A stretch of 64,000 nucleotides of DNA. Source: CADEDV01 sp964596345 (GTDB taxonomy: Bacteria > Bacteroidota > Bacteroidia > Chitinophagales > Chitinophagaceae). The notes under the pieces are model-generated. The model ran no database searches. It was not told where the DNA came from and saw nothing but the letters and a program-made list of their open reading frames with translations. Below are positions 26,998 through 36,550 of the stretch, piece after piece (positions within the stretch are counted from its first letter, which is position 1; each line of letters opens with the position of its first letter). The position numbers and the translations under genes were made by a program. Where the stretch lies: the NCBI GenBank assembly GCA_964596345.1, contig CAZQSZ010000006.1:62001-126000 (forward strand), read 5' to 3'.

Positions 26998-27366
26998 GTA
27001 TAGCAGGTATTATTTTATGGCGATTATTTTACGAATATAATTGTAATTGACTAAGAATAAAGGATAAGCACTGCCCGATACCTATCCTTTTACCCCGGGA
27101 TCAACCGGGCAGCAGTAAGTGCGGGGAACCACATTTATCCTGTGTATAAAAAAAGATACTTCGAAGATTGGTAAATCCAACAAGTAATATTACTTTCGAT
27201 TTTCAGTATTTTTACTAACGTTATTTTACCTACCGGCCACCTTATCCTCCCGGATTGACGTAAAGTTGGTAACACAGCCGTTTATCGGCTCCATGAGTCT
27301 TCTTTTATTGCGAAGACCTTGCTATCCTCTGACAAAACCAGGCTTTTACCAAATTAAAATTGTTTG
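26998..27366. other. 369-base divergent intergenic region with stacked dyads
   Basis: The region lies between the divergent esterase and response-regulator genes. It holds a dyad AAAGGATA/TATCCTTT (27059-27066 with 27083-27090), immediately followed by CCCGG/CCGGG (about 27094-27109). A further GTCTTC/GAAGAC dyad lies near 27297-27318. No reading frame of interest was found. The dyads are too far from either stop to be ordinary terminators of the flanking genes. Confidence 0.5.
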
Positions 27367-27783
27367 ATGAACAACGACCCTATCCGGATCATCCTGGTGG
27401 ATGACCACAAACTGGCCCGTGAATCCTGGTCCCTGTTGCTTGACTATGACGCCAGGTTCTCTGTTATCAGGGAATGTGAGAACGGTCCTGACGCCATACA
27501 GGAAGTCAGCCGCCTGAAGCCCGATATTTTACTAGTGGATATTAATATGTACCCCTTGAATGGTTTTGAGGTCACACAAAAAGTGCTGGAGGCAGACCCC
27601 TCCATGAAGATCATCGGGATTTCGGTCAACAACCAACCTTCTTACGCCAATAAGATGCTGGAATTAGGGGCCCGTGGATTTGTAACCAAAGGCTCTCCTT
27701 TTGAAGAAATAACGCATGCTATTGTGGAAGTTCATAATGGGAGAAATTATGTCTGCAACGAAATAAGAAACATGCAACAATAA
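27367..27783 (+). CDS. Single-domain response regulator (NarL-type receiver, no output domain)
   Basis: This 138-residue receiver resembles the N-terminal domain of NarL/FixJ-type regulators (IRIILVDDHKLARESW). It has the acidic pair Asp12-Asp13, phosphorylation Asp58 (LLVDINMYPLNG), and Lys108 (GFVTKGSP), so it should be phosphorylatable. The helix-turn-helix domain usual in the family is absent; the chain stops about 20 residues after the receiver. The start is the ATG at 27367; a TTG directly before it is also in frame. No histidine kinase gene is adjacent, so its partner is unknown. Confidence 0.87.
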   Translation: MNNDPIRIILVDDHKLARESWSLLLDYDARFSVIRECENGPDAIQEVSRLKPDILLVDINMYPLNGFEVTQKVLEADPSMKIIGISVNNQPSYANKMLELGARGFVTKGSPFEEITHAIVEVHNGRNYVCNEIRNMQQ

Positions 27784-27877
27784 CTGATCTCGCTATAAAT
27801 ATATTCAGCCTTCCTCCCCGCCGGGTCCGTACCCGCTTTTAAAGGCCCCTCCTTTTCGCTATCTGTGCAAAACCCGG

Positions 27878-27885
27878 TAAATTTG
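27878..27885 (+). promoter_or_regulatory. Candidate -7 element of the valS promoter
   Basis: TAAATTTG matches TAnnTTTG exactly and ends 7 bases before the valS ATG, which would imply a leaderless or nearly leaderless mRNA. The -33 element is weak (TTTTCG near 27853). Confidence 0.4.
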
Positions 27886-27892
27886 CGGCCTT

Positions 27893-30526
27893 ATGGAATT
27901 GTCGAAAAACTTTGAGCATAGCGCCGCCGAACAATACTGGTACCAGCATTGGCTGGATAAAAGATATTTCAACAGCAGCCCCGATGAAAGAGAGCCCTAT
28001 ACGGTAGTGATACCACCACCCAATGTGACAGGGGTATTACACATGGGTCACTGTCTTAATAATACTATCCAGGATATTTTAGTGCGCCGTGCCCGCATGC
28101 AGGGAAAAAATGCCTGCTGGGTGCCGGGTACGGACCATGCCTCTATTGCCACCGAAGCAAAAGTGGTACAAATGCTCCGGGAAAGAGGTATCCAGAAAGC
28201 TTCCTTAAGCCGTGATGAATTTCTGAAATACGCCTGGGAGTGGAAAGAGAAATATGGAGGCATCATTTTACAACAATTAAAAAAACTGGGTTGCAGCCTT
28301 GATTGGGACCGTACCAGCTTTACCATGGACCCTGATTATTACCAGTCGGTGATCAGTGTATTTATTGACCTGCATAACAAAGGCTATATCTATCGTGGCA
28401 AGCGAATGATCAACTGGGATGTTAAGGCAAAAACTGCATTGAGTGATGAAGAAGTGATCAGGAAGGAGACGCAGCAGAAATTATATCACTTACAATATAA
28501 GGTGGATGTACCCGGTGACGAATACATTGTTATTGCCACGGTAAGACCTGAGACCATCATGGGTGATACCGCTATCTGCGTTCATCCCAAAGACGAACGT
28601 TATAAACACCTGCACGGAAAATTTGCCTTTGTTCCTTTGATCAACCGGCGTATCCCCATTATTACAGACGATTACGTAACGATGGAGTTTGGAACCGGTG
28701 CCCTGAAAGTGACCCCGGCACATGATATGAACGACTATCAACTGGGACAGAAACACAACCTGGAAGTGGTTGATATATTGAACGAAGACGGAACGCTGAA
28801 TGAAGATGCACAGATCTATATAGGTGAAGACCGCTTTGAAGCCCGGAAGAAAATTGCTAAAGAGCTGGAGGAAAAAGGCTTTTTGCTAAAGACGGAAGAT
28901 TATACCAGCGAAGTAGGTTATAGTGAAAGAACTGATGCAGTGGTAGAACCAAGATTAAGCCTGCAATGGTGGGTGGATATGAAAAAAATATCCGGCCCTG
29001 CATTGAATGCAGTGATGGAAGATGAAATCAAATTCTACCCCGGCAAATTCAAAAACCTGTACCGCCACTGGATGGAGAATATCAAAGACTGGTGCATCAG
29101 CCGCCAGCTCTGGTGGGGCCATCGTATTCCGGCCTGGTATGATGCAAAAGGAAATTACGTTGTTGCCAAAGATGAACAGGAAGCCAAAGAACTATACAGG
29201 AAGAAATATGGTCAACAGTCCGGGAGTAACGGCGATGGACTAACACAAGATGAAGATTGCCTTGATACCTGGTTCTCTTCCTGGCTCTGGCCTTTTGAAG
29301 TATTCAACGGATATAGCAACCCCGGTAATAAAGACGTTAACTATTATTATCCTACTAATACATTGGTAACGGCCCCCGAGATCATTTTCTTCTGGGTAGC
29401 CAGGATGATCATGGCTGGTTATGAATACAAGGGACAAAAACCGTTTAATGAAGTTTATTTTACCGGTATTGTAAGAGATAAGCAGGGCCGGAAAATGAGT
29501 AAGAGTCTCGGCAATTCTCCCGACCTCCTCGAAATGATTGATAAGGATGGAGCCGATGCTGTCCGGTTTGGTATTATGATCTCTTCTCCGGCCGGGAACG
29601 ACCTGATGTGGGATCCTGCCGGTAATGAACAAGGTCGTTTCTTTATCAACAAGATGTGGAATGCCCTGAAACTGGTGAAGATGTGGGAAGGGAGACAGTC
29701 CACAGTCCACAGTCCACAGTTGGCAGAAGAGAACTTTGCAGTTACCTGGTTTGAAAACCGGCTGGCTGAAGCAAGAATTCAATTAGATGAACAGTTTAAA
29801 GATTTTCGTTTAAGTGAATCACTAAAAACAATCTATTCCCTGATCTGGGATGATTTCTGTTCCTGGTATTTGGAATGGGTAAAACCAGGCTTTGAACAGC
29901 CTATTGATAAAGCCGTATATGAAAAGACGGTTAGCTTCTTTGATGAACTGCTGCAATTACTGCATCCTTTCATGCCGTTTGTTACAGAAGAAATATATCA
30001 CCAGTTGAAAGAAAGAGCAGATGATCTGACTATTAAAAAATATTCACCTGTTACGGCAACCGACAAAATAACCTTAGCAGCCGCTGCTCTTTTAAAAGAA
30101 GTAATTACTGCGATCCGTGATGCAAGAGTGAAGAACCAGCTGAAACCCAAAGACACGATCAGGCTCCACATATTATCAGAAAATCCCGCTGCTTACAAGT
30201 CAATCGAATCAATACTTGCCAAGCAGGTAAATGCAGAAGCAGTAACATATGCAACAGCAGCAGTTGGCAATAGCATCACTGTTGTAGTACAAAAGGATAA
30301 ATTTTTCCTCGAGACTACGACAGCCCTGGACACTGCCTCCCAAAAAGAACAATTACAAAAAGACCTTGACTACCTGAAAGGATTTTTGATCTCCGTTGAC
30401 AAAAAACTCAGCAATGAGAAATTTATCAGCAATGCAAAACCAGAGGTGGTGGAAAGTGAACGCAAGAAAAAATCGGATGCCGAAGAAAAGATCAAAGTGA
30501 TCGAAGAGAGTTTAGCTTCTTTATAA
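27893..30526 (+). CDS. valS: Valyl-tRNA synthetase
   Basis: The 877-residue class I synthetase charges tRNA-Val. The HIGH motif is HMGH at residues 50-53 (PPPNVTGVLHMGH) and the KMSKS motif begins at Lys534 (GRKMSKSLGNSPD). The CP1 editing domain lies between them (ATVRPETIMGDTAICVHP), and WCISRQLWWGHRIPAW precedes the second half of the active site. The C-terminus has the anticodon-binding domain and the typical coiled-coil arm (about residues 810-877). One oddity: residues about 601-610 (RQSTVHSPQL) are encoded by 3.7 tandem copies of the heptamer ACAGTCC, an apparent insertion just after the catalytic domain. Confidence 0.98.
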   Translation: MELSKNFEHSAAEQYWYQHWLDKRYFNSSPDEREPYTVVIPPPNVTGVLHMGHCLNNTIQDILVRRARMQGKNACWVPGTDHASIATEAKVVQMLRERGIQKASLSRDEFLKYAWEWKEKYGGIILQQLKKLGCSLDWDRTSFTMDPDYYQSVISVFIDLHNKGYIYRGKRMINWDVKAKTALSDEEVIRKETQQKLYHLQYKVDVPGDEYIVIATVRPETIMGDTAICVHPKDERYKHLHGKFAFVPLINRRIPIITDDYVTMEFGTGALKVTPAHDMNDYQLGQKHNLEVVDILNEDGTLNEDAQIYIGEDRFEARKKIAKELEEKGFLLKTEDYTSEVGYSERTDAVVEPRLSLQWWVDMKKISGPALNAVMEDEIKFYPGKFKNLYRHWMENIKDWCISRQLWWGHRIPAWYDAKGNYVVAKDEQEAKELYRKKYGQQSGSNGDGLTQDEDCLDTWFSSWLWPFEVFNGYSNPGNKDVNYYYPTNTLVTAPEIIFFWVARMIMAGYEYKGQKPFNEVYFTGIVRDKQGRKMSKSLGNSPDLLEMIDKDGADAVRFGIMISSPAGNDLMWDPAGNEQGRFFINKMWNALKLVKMWEGRQSTVHSPQLAEENFAVTWFENRLAEARIQLDEQFKDFRLSESLKTIYSLIWDDFCSWYLEWVKPGFEQPIDKAVYEKTVSFFDELLQLLHPFMPFVTEEIYHQLKERADDLTIKKYSPVTATDKITLAAAALLKEVITAIRDARVKNQLKPKDTIRLHILSENPAAYKSIESILAKQVNAEAVTYATAAVGNSITVVVQKDKFFLETTTALDTASQKEQLQKDLDYLKGFLISVDKKLSNEKFISNAKPEVVESERKKKSDAEEKIKVIEESLASL
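29695..29720 (+). repeat. Tandem heptamer repeat (ACAGTCC x 3.7) inside valS
   Basis: Three exact ACAGTCC copies are followed by ACAGT, so the array is 26 bases long. The heptamer length is not a multiple of three, so gain or loss of one copy would shift the valS frame. It encodes a polar linker between the catalytic and anticodon-binding parts. Confidence 0.9.
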
Positions 30527-30537
30527 TTTTTCCATAC

Positions 30538-30589
30538 AGACACTGAGTTCACAAAGTTCTGACCATAACGCTTCGTGTACTTAGTGTCT
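30538..30589. repeat. Imperfect inverted repeat between convergent genes
   Basis: A 19-base left arm (AGACACTGAGTTCACAAAG) faces a right arm (CTTCGTGTACTTAGTGTCT) across a 14-base loop. The arms share the pattern AGACACTRAGTWCACRAAG with three mismatches. It lies between valS and the convergent 933-residue gene. No T-run follows on either strand, so it looks like a dispersed palindromic element more than a standard terminator. Confidence 0.65.
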
Positions 30590-30609
30590 TTGTGGGATTA
30601 CCTTCTGAT

Positions 30610-33411
30610 TTACCTCGGTAAAATACTCACCGGCAACACCAGCTCAAAAACAGTTCCTTTAAATCCGTCAAACTGGTCCCTGTCCAACAGGCGGCTGACC
30701 CGGAACCCAAATGTCAATGGATATTGATTCCACCATTTGGTGTCAACAAATAGCTCCCCGCCCACACTGCGCTGGTCCCTTGTTTGTGTTTTATCCCTTG
30801 AATATACTTTGGTGAAATCATAAAATGCATTGGCCCTGATCCTCTGCAGGTATAAAATATTGGCAAAACCAAAATCAGTATGCCAGACCGGGAAATGATA
30901 ATTGGCAGAAAGCCGCCACATTCTTGAAAAATACCGGCCGTTATATCCTCTCGCATATGCAAAACGGTTAGAAAACACATTATTCAGTGTATCCACCTGT
31001 TGAAAGCTGCCGTTCAGTACCAGGCTATGATTAGCCAGCACTCCCGGTAAATAAACAGTAGCATTCCCCAAAAACTGCTGGCTTTTCAAATCAGTAATCA
31101 CATGGCGTTGGTTCAAAGCAATACCATAACCCAGCCGTGGATAAATATGCTGCGTGGCTCTTTGCACCTGCTGGTTCCAGGAAATAAAATGATGCAGGTA
31201 ACTGAAACCGGTATTGCCGATAGAATCTTTAAAAAAATCTTTGTTGAATTCGTTTCGGTAAAAATAATTAGTACCGATATTAAACTGCTTGAAGCTTCGG
31301 CCCTTGGTAAAATTAAGCGGCACGTTCAACCCGATTCTTGAATCCAGCTGGTCCCATTGGCGCAGGCGATTACCCACTGTTCTTTCCCGGTTGAAAGTAT
31401 ATTCAGTACCTAAGCTGAGGTAAGGGAAAAACCCTCCAAACACGGTACTGAATCCAACCGCATTGGTTTTCTCATCCTGGTTATATAAATAATAAAGCTC
31501 TGTTTGCAAGGTATTCAGCACATTCTCCCCGTACAAAGAGAACGTAAAAATGGGGTCTTCATAATACGGTCTCCAGCTATGAAAATTCAGCAACCTTGTT
31601 CCTTTCTTATATTTTTCGGTAGTAAAGGCTCTTGCTTCCACCTTATTTAATAGTATATCACCTGCTGCTTCTGTTCCTGCAATGGCAAACTTCGCAGCAG
31701 CTTCTGCTGGCAGCGTATCTTTTACTTCCGTCCTGCTAATGGCAGCGAGTGGCTGTTGCTGCAACTGGTACCCTTCAGCAGTAAAGGAGGACCAGCTGAT
31801 CTTTCCACCGGCCACATTCACATAATAGTTCCCCAGCGGCCCATTACTGATCTTAAATATTTTCTGATCGCTTAGCTGCAAAGCAAACACATCATCATTG
31901 CCACCAAAGGAAGCCGTAAAATAAACAACTCCCTCACTTACGCAGGGATATCCCACCACATTGTAGGAAGGCGATGTCAGCCGGATAATATTGCCGGTAC
32001 GGATCTCCGCATGCGCCAGTGCCATTTTACCATCCTTCAAACGCACTGCTGTAACCAAATTATCTTCATCAATGAATTTCGGATCGGTGAACAACATGAT
32101 ATCGGCCGATTTGATCACATTCAACACTTTCCCATCTTCAACAGCAATAATATGTATCTCACTTTTTCCACCCGCATCCACCAGCACGGTTGCGATTTTT
32201 TTGCCGCTGGCAGAAATATCTGGAGTGAAATATTTTGTTTTATGGGTTACAGTCCGCTGCTGCCCCGTTTGTATATCCAACAACCGGATCACACTGTAAT
32301 CCATCCAACCCCATCTTGCATCGGGTTCGTAAGCAGCATATACAATTTTACCATTACGGTAAGAGAATTGCTCGTCAATGGAAATATCTTTCACTCTTAC
32401 CTGCTTCTCACCATTTTTATCCCTGATAAAAAATGCAGGCCGGTGACGATAAGTTGTTTTGAGATACAGTAAAGAATCCTCACCTATCCCGTAAGGGAAT
32501 AAACGGGAAGTAACATATTGCCTGTTGACAGGAAATACATATTGGTCTCTTTTCTCAGCTACTCTTGCAGTATTTTTTTGATAGAATTCAAAAGCCTGCT
32601 CCCGGAATGTTTTATAATCAACACCGGCATATCTTTCAATGGCTTTTTGAAAGGGATAGATCAATCCTTTAAAAGCACTGGCATCCTTGGTCACTTTGGT
32701 CCAGAAATCCAACCCATATTTTTCCCGGCCATAATTCACCAGCAGGTAGCCCAGGTAATAATGATTGGGCACATAATCTTTCAGTGAACCATTCCGCAAT
32801 TTCATCCAGAAATATTTTTTTCCGGCCTGCCATAACGAAGGATACGCATTTAAAAATAAAGGAAGCCTTCCCCTTCCCTGCTTTGTGAGTACCGTTTCAT
32901 TATATACTGCATCACCTTCATAAAACCAGTCCGGTACCGAAGCGTTGACTGCCAATGCCAGGCCTTCCTCCCCAAACAAGGTTCCCATAGTTTTGCTGAG
33001 CCCGTTCCGAAAATTATTGAATTGCTGCACATGCCGGTACTCATGCACCGCCAGCTGATCGGTCCACGAAATACTGCCTATATCAAAATTGCTGAGTTGG
33101 GGTGTCAGGTAAAATTCACTCCGGTAAGGACCCAAACCCACATATCCATTTCCGACTGTTGTCTGGTTCTGTAGTACTATATTGATCTTATGTAGCTGAT
33201 CACCCAAAGAAACCGGTTGCTGCGCTGCCAGGTAATGCACTATTGCAGCTACTCTTTTTGCAGCACTGTCCATACCCACCGGGAAAATGACCCTGGCTGT
33301 ATCAGTACTGATCTGTTTCCATTTTTGTGAGGGAGGCGTGCCGCCAAACTGCTGGCCATAAGAAAGAATTATGCAAAAAAGCAAACAAACCGTACCATAA
33401 AGTTTCCGCAT
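30610..33411 (-). CDS. Outer-membrane protein with metallopeptidase-like, beta-propeller and barrel regions
   Basis: The 933-residue product begins with a signal peptide (MRKLYGTVCLLFCIILSYGQ). Residues about 30-290 look like a gluzincin peptidase of the MA-like kind: His123-Glu124-x-x-His127 in AVHEYRHVQQF, and a candidate third ligand in DWFYEGDAVY (Glu165). Residues about 300-560 have the TolB/WD-like pattern of a beta-propeller (repeated GKIVYA, SASGKKIA, VVYFTASFGGNDDVFAL). The last 300 residues are amphipathic strands with aromatic edges, as in a surface-antigen-type barrel ending at the C-terminus. The combined function is unknown; processing of a surface protein or peptide at the outer membrane is possible. 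Confidence 0.75.
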   Translation of the reverse strand: MRKLYGTVCLLFCIILSYGQQFGGTPPSQKWKQISTDTARVIFPVGMDSAAKRVAAIVHYLAAQQPVSLGDQLHKINIVLQNQTTVGNGYVGLGPYRSEFYLTPQLSNFDIGSISWTDQLAVHEYRHVQQFNNFRNGLSKTMGTLFGEEGLALAVNASVPDWFYEGDAVYNETVLTKQGRGRLPLFLNAYPSLWQAGKKYFWMKLRNGSLKDYVPNHYYLGYLLVNYGREKYGLDFWTKVTKDASAFKGLIYPFQKAIERYAGVDYKTFREQAFEFYQKNTARVAEKRDQYVFPVNRQYVTSRLFPYGIGEDSLLYLKTTYRHRPAFFIRDKNGEKQVRVKDISIDEQFSYRNGKIVYAAYEPDARWGWMDYSVIRLLDIQTGQQRTVTHKTKYFTPDISASGKKIATVLVDAGGKSEIHIIAVEDGKVLNVIKSADIMLFTDPKFIDEDNLVTAVRLKDGKMALAHAEIRTGNIIRLTSPSYNVVGYPCVSEGVVYFTASFGGNDDVFALQLSDQKIFKISNGPLGNYYVNVAGGKISWSSFTAEGYQLQQQPLAAISRTEVKDTLPAEAAAKFAIAGTEAAGDILLNKVEARAFTTEKYKKGTRLLNFHSWRPYYEDPIFTFSLYGENVLNTLQTELYYLYNQDEKTNAVGFSTVFGGFFPYLSLGTEYTFNRERTVGNRLRQWDQLDSRIGLNVPLNFTKGRSFKQFNIGTNYFYRNEFNKDFFKDSIGNTGFSYLHHFISWNQQVQRATQHIYPRLGYGIALNQRHVITDLKSQQFLGNATVYLPGVLANHSLVLNGSFQQVDTLNNVFSNRFAYARGYNGRYFSRMWRLSANYHFPVWHTDFGFANILYLQRIRANAFYDFTKVYSRDKTQTRDQRSVGGELFVDTKWWNQYPLTFGFRVSRLLDRDQFDGFKGTVFELVLPVSILPR

Positions 33412-33554
33412 CGGGAAAAGATTTAAGGGAAGTTACAACGGAAAATACAAAATCAATACTCCGGGCCGCTTTACCATTTATACAACTGCTTATCCTGGTT
33501 GTAAAAAAATAGCGAACTTCATTTTCTTGTTTACATCATCAAACGCTGCATATT

Positions 33555-34064
33555 ATGTCAAAACCCGATCTTTCCCGTGTTACTGGTTTCTATCATCGTT
33601 ATATCAATCTTGTAAAAGAAGAGGATTTAGTAACCGCATTAAAAAATCAATCCGATTCATTTCCCGCTTTCCTGGCATCCATCCCTGTTGAAAAAAGAGA
33701 GTACCGGTATGCGGAAGACAAATGGACCATCAAAGAAATGCTGCAACATATCATAGATACGGAAAGAATATTTGCTTACCGGGGGCTTTGTATAGCCCGG
33801 AAAGAACAAGCCTCTTTACCGGGTTTTGATGAGAATGAATATGCCGATAACTCCAAAGCCGGCACCCGCAACTGGGATGATCTCGTGGAGGAATTCATGG
33901 CCACCCGCCGCTCTAATGAAATCCTGTTCAGTTCATTTGATACGGAACAATTAGAAACGAATGGTACCGCTAACGGCAACCCTGTATATGTGTTGCCAAT
34001 AGGCTTTATGATGGTGGGACATATCGAACACCATGTCAATGTGCTGAAAGAAAGATACCTGTAG
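33555..34064 (+). CDS. DinB-family protein
   Basis: This 169-residue four-helix-bundle protein belongs to the DinB/YfiT superfamily. The metal-binding histidines are visible in EMLQHIIDTERIFAYR and in the C-terminal MVGHIEHHVNVLKERY, the family's H...HxxxH-type triad. WTIKEMLQHIIDTE is highly typical. Members include bacillithiol-dependent transferases and many uncharacterised proteins, so no reaction is assigned. It is a single gene between two minus-strand genes, and shares a convergent terminator region with the C-terminal protease gene. Confidence 0.88.
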   Translation: MSKPDLSRVTGFYHRYINLVKEEDLVTALKNQSDSFPAFLASIPVEKREYRYAEDKWTIKEMLQHIIDTERIFAYRGLCIARKEQASLPGFDENEYADNSKAGTRNWDDLVEEFMATRRSNEILFSSFDTEQLETNGTANGNPVYVLPIGFMMVGHIEHHVNVLKERYL

Positions 34065-34106
34065 AAAAAGAAACAGGGTCATCAATAACAATAACTGATG
34101 ACCCTG
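34065..34106 (-). terminator. Terminator between dinB-like and prc-like genes
   Basis: An 11-base perfect stem (CAGGGTCATCA / TGATGACCCTG, 34074-34084 with 34096-34106) is followed on the minus strand by TTTCTTTTT. It serves the protease gene and may act in both directions. Confidence 0.8.
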
Positions 34107-34125
34107 CTCATTATTTAATGACGTA

Positions 34126-36282
34126 TCAGAAAGCCTTTTTCGGTTCCTCTGATTTTGCTTTCACTATATTTTGCTGACCGATGATATCATTGACCACTTT
34201 CACAGCCTGGTCAAGATAAATATCCTTGCGGAGTGTTTTCAGCCAGAGATTAAACCGGTCTTGCTTATTCTTATCATTGGCCCAGCGGTTTTCTTCGCCT
34301 GTCAGAGCAGTTACATCAATTTCATCTTTCAGCCTCAACAGGGATTCTAACTGGCTAAATGTGGCCCTGATCATCTTTTGCTCAGCCCGGTATGTAGTAA
34401 GCTGCAGGGAGTAGGTCCTGTCATTCTGTTTGGCCAGCCAGTCCGTATTTTCCTTGATCAGTTTGAAACGAACATCGTTTTCCAAACGCTGGCTGCTCAG
34501 CTGTTGAATAGTTTTTAAATCATAGCCTGCATTCCAGGCGGAATACGGGGATTTATTAATCTCATCCCAGGGCAATGCATCTTCATCATCCTTCTCCCTT
34601 ACTTTCAGGTATTCCAGGTTATCAGGCAACACAATATCAGAAGCAACACCCCTCAATTGTGTAGAACCGCCATTAATGCGATAAAACTTCTGGAGTGTCA
34701 GCTTCACAGTTCCCAATTCTGAATTAGACATCGAGAACCCCGTCTCCGGATCAAGACCAATATTACGCTGCACCGTTCCTTTACCATAGGTGGAAGTACT
34801 GCCGATCACCACACCACGGCCATAATCCTGGATAGCGGCTGCAAATATTTCTGAAGCGGAAGCACTGAATTCATTCACCATTACTGCAAGCGGACCAGTA
34901 TAGAGCACATTCCGGTCTTTGTCTTTCAAAACACTGGCTTTATTCTCCTTGTCTTTCACCTGCACGATGGGGCCGTCTTCAATAAATAACCCGGCCATCT
35001 GCACCACATCATATAAAGAACCACCGCCGTTGTTACGCAGGTCAATCACAATACCATCTACTTTTTCTTCCTTCAGCTTCACCACTTCTTTCATCACATC
35101 TATGTAACTGCGGTTACCATTCGGATTATCAAAATCAGCATAAAACTCGGGCAGGAAAATATAACCGATCTTACCACCTGTGGTTTTTACCACTGCGCTG
35201 CGGGCAAAGGTTTCGTCCTGTACGATCTCATCACGGATCAGTGTAACCACTTTAATGGTGCCATCTAATTTCTTCACCGTAAGACGGACTTCAGTTCCTT
35301 TTTTCCCACGGATCAGTTTCACCGCATCTGTAACCACAAAACCAGTAAGATCAACAGGCTCTTCTTTCCCCTGCGCTACTTTCTGAATAAAATCACCGGG
35401 TTGTAATTCACCAGATTTAGCAGCAGGGCTGCCGGTAAGTATGCTGGCTACTTTAATATTGCCTTCATCATATTGCAAAGAAGCCCCGATTCCATAAAAC
35501 CGGCCGCTCATTTCCTCATCAAAATATCGTTTATCAACCGGTGGGAAAAACTCGGAGTGCGGGTCCATCGTGGTAGTGATGGCATTCACAAATACATTGA
35601 ACTTATCATCATCCGAAAATTTGAACCGGAACCGGTCAAAGGTTCTGTCCATCAGTTTCTTTACTTTCTCTCTTGCCTCTTTCTCTAATTCTTCATCCGT
35701 CTTCACCACAAAGCCTTCTTTACCTTTATTCTTCTCCCTAATATCCAGCGACTCCACATAACGTTCAAGTGTCAGGTATTTCAGTTTTTTTCTCCAGCGT
35801 TCTTTTCTTTCTGATTCTGTGGCCGGGTAACTGAGTTTATCAGCATCCAGTACCACTTCTTCATCAACAGAAAAATCAAACGGTTTTAAAAGGAACTCGT
35901 TATAGACCAGGGCAACTTCCTCCATGCGTTGGTTAAAGTTCTTGCCGGCCGCTAAAAAGAAGGCAGCATCAGCTCCTTTGATCTCATCATCGATCCTGGT
36001 TTCATATTTTTTCTGCAACTGCTCAATATCTGCCTGCAGGTACATATTCTTCTCCGGGTCCAGGTCGCCCATGAATTTTTTAAACACTTTTTTAGAAAAT
36101 GCATCATTGATATCCTGGGGGCTGTAATGGGCCTGGGACATCATTTCGCCAACCAGCCGAAGGATCTGTTCGTATTTGCCGGGAGGAGTACTGTTACTGT
36201 TGTGGGTGGTGTTTCCAATGGAACGGAATGCCAGGAAGGAGCCTGTCAATGCTAACAACACTACGATCGGGAGTCTTTTCAT
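34126..36282 (-). CDS. prc: C-terminal processing (tail-specific) protease
   Basis: The 718-residue S41 peptidase starts with an N-terminal signal/anchor (MKRLPIVVLLALTGSFLAF); this ATG is chosen over a start 84 bases upstream. A Prc N-terminal helical domain is followed by a PDZ domain (GIGASLQYDEGNIKVASILTG), the core with Ser in VNEFSASASEI, and Lys in YGKGTVQ, forming the Ser-Lys dyad. A DUF3340-like C-terminal extension follows. Such periplasmic proteases remove C-terminal tails and process envelope proteins. A TATTTTTG motif on the minus strand at 36323-36316 lies about 34 bases upstream of the start and could be the -7 element. Confidence 0.93.
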   Translation of the reverse strand: MKRLPIVVLLALTGSFLAFRSIGNTTHNSNSTPPGKYEQILRLVGEMMSQAHYSPQDINDAFSKKVFKKFMGDLDPEKNMYLQADIEQLQKKYETRIDDEIKGADAAFFLAAGKNFNQRMEEVALVYNEFLLKPFDFSVDEEVVLDADKLSYPATESERKERWRKKLKYLTLERYVESLDIREKNKGKEGFVVKTDEELEKEAREKVKKLMDRTFDRFRFKFSDDDKFNVFVNAITTTMDPHSEFFPPVDKRYFDEEMSGRFYGIGASLQYDEGNIKVASILTGSPAAKSGELQPGDFIQKVAQGKEEPVDLTGFVVTDAVKLIRGKKGTEVRLTVKKLDGTIKVVTLIRDEIVQDETFARSAVVKTTGGKIGYIFLPEFYADFDNPNGNRSYIDVMKEVVKLKEEKVDGIVIDLRNNGGGSLYDVVQMAGLFIEDGPIVQVKDKENKASVLKDKDRNVLYTGPLAVMVNEFSASASEIFAAAIQDYGRGVVIGSTSTYGKGTVQRNIGLDPETGFSMSNSELGTVKLTLQKFYRINGGSTQLRGVASDIVLPDNLEYLKVREKDDEDALPWDEINKSPYSAWNAGYDLKTIQQLSSQRLENDVRFKLIKENTDWLAKQNDRTYSLQLTTYRAEQKMIRATFSQLESLLRLKDEIDVTALTGEENRWANDKNKQDRFNLWLKTLRKDIYLDQAVKVVNDIIGQQNIVKAKSEEPKKAF

Positions 36283-36530
36283 ATTTGTCAGGTATTTAAA
36301 TGCTTGCCGCATAACCAAAAATAACGTAAAAACGATGGATTTCGTGCCTTTAACTCCTTTTAACACAGGATTTTGATGAGTGGAAAATCACCTGCTTATA
36401 GCAACGGCTGATCATCCCCGTTACAGCTTAATTCTTCGTAAGAACCAGGGTTCACTATTACAGAACAACCGCTTTCAATGAATTATACAACTTAAACGGC
36501 CTTTTATTTTTTACAAAAACCCATTTTACC

Positions 36531-36538
36531 TATTTTTG
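36531..36538 (+). promoter_or_regulatory. Candidate -7 element for tRNA-His
   Basis: TATTTTTG matches TAnnTTTG exactly, 12 bases before the tRNA 5' end. The -33 region (TTTTTT around 36507) lacks the G of the consensus. Confidence 0.5.
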
Positions 36539-36550
36539 CCGTCCCAAAAC

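Noticed and set aside
29240..29782. 180-codon antisense frame under valS
   Set aside because: Shadow of valS. No motif, and valS conservation explains the open frame.
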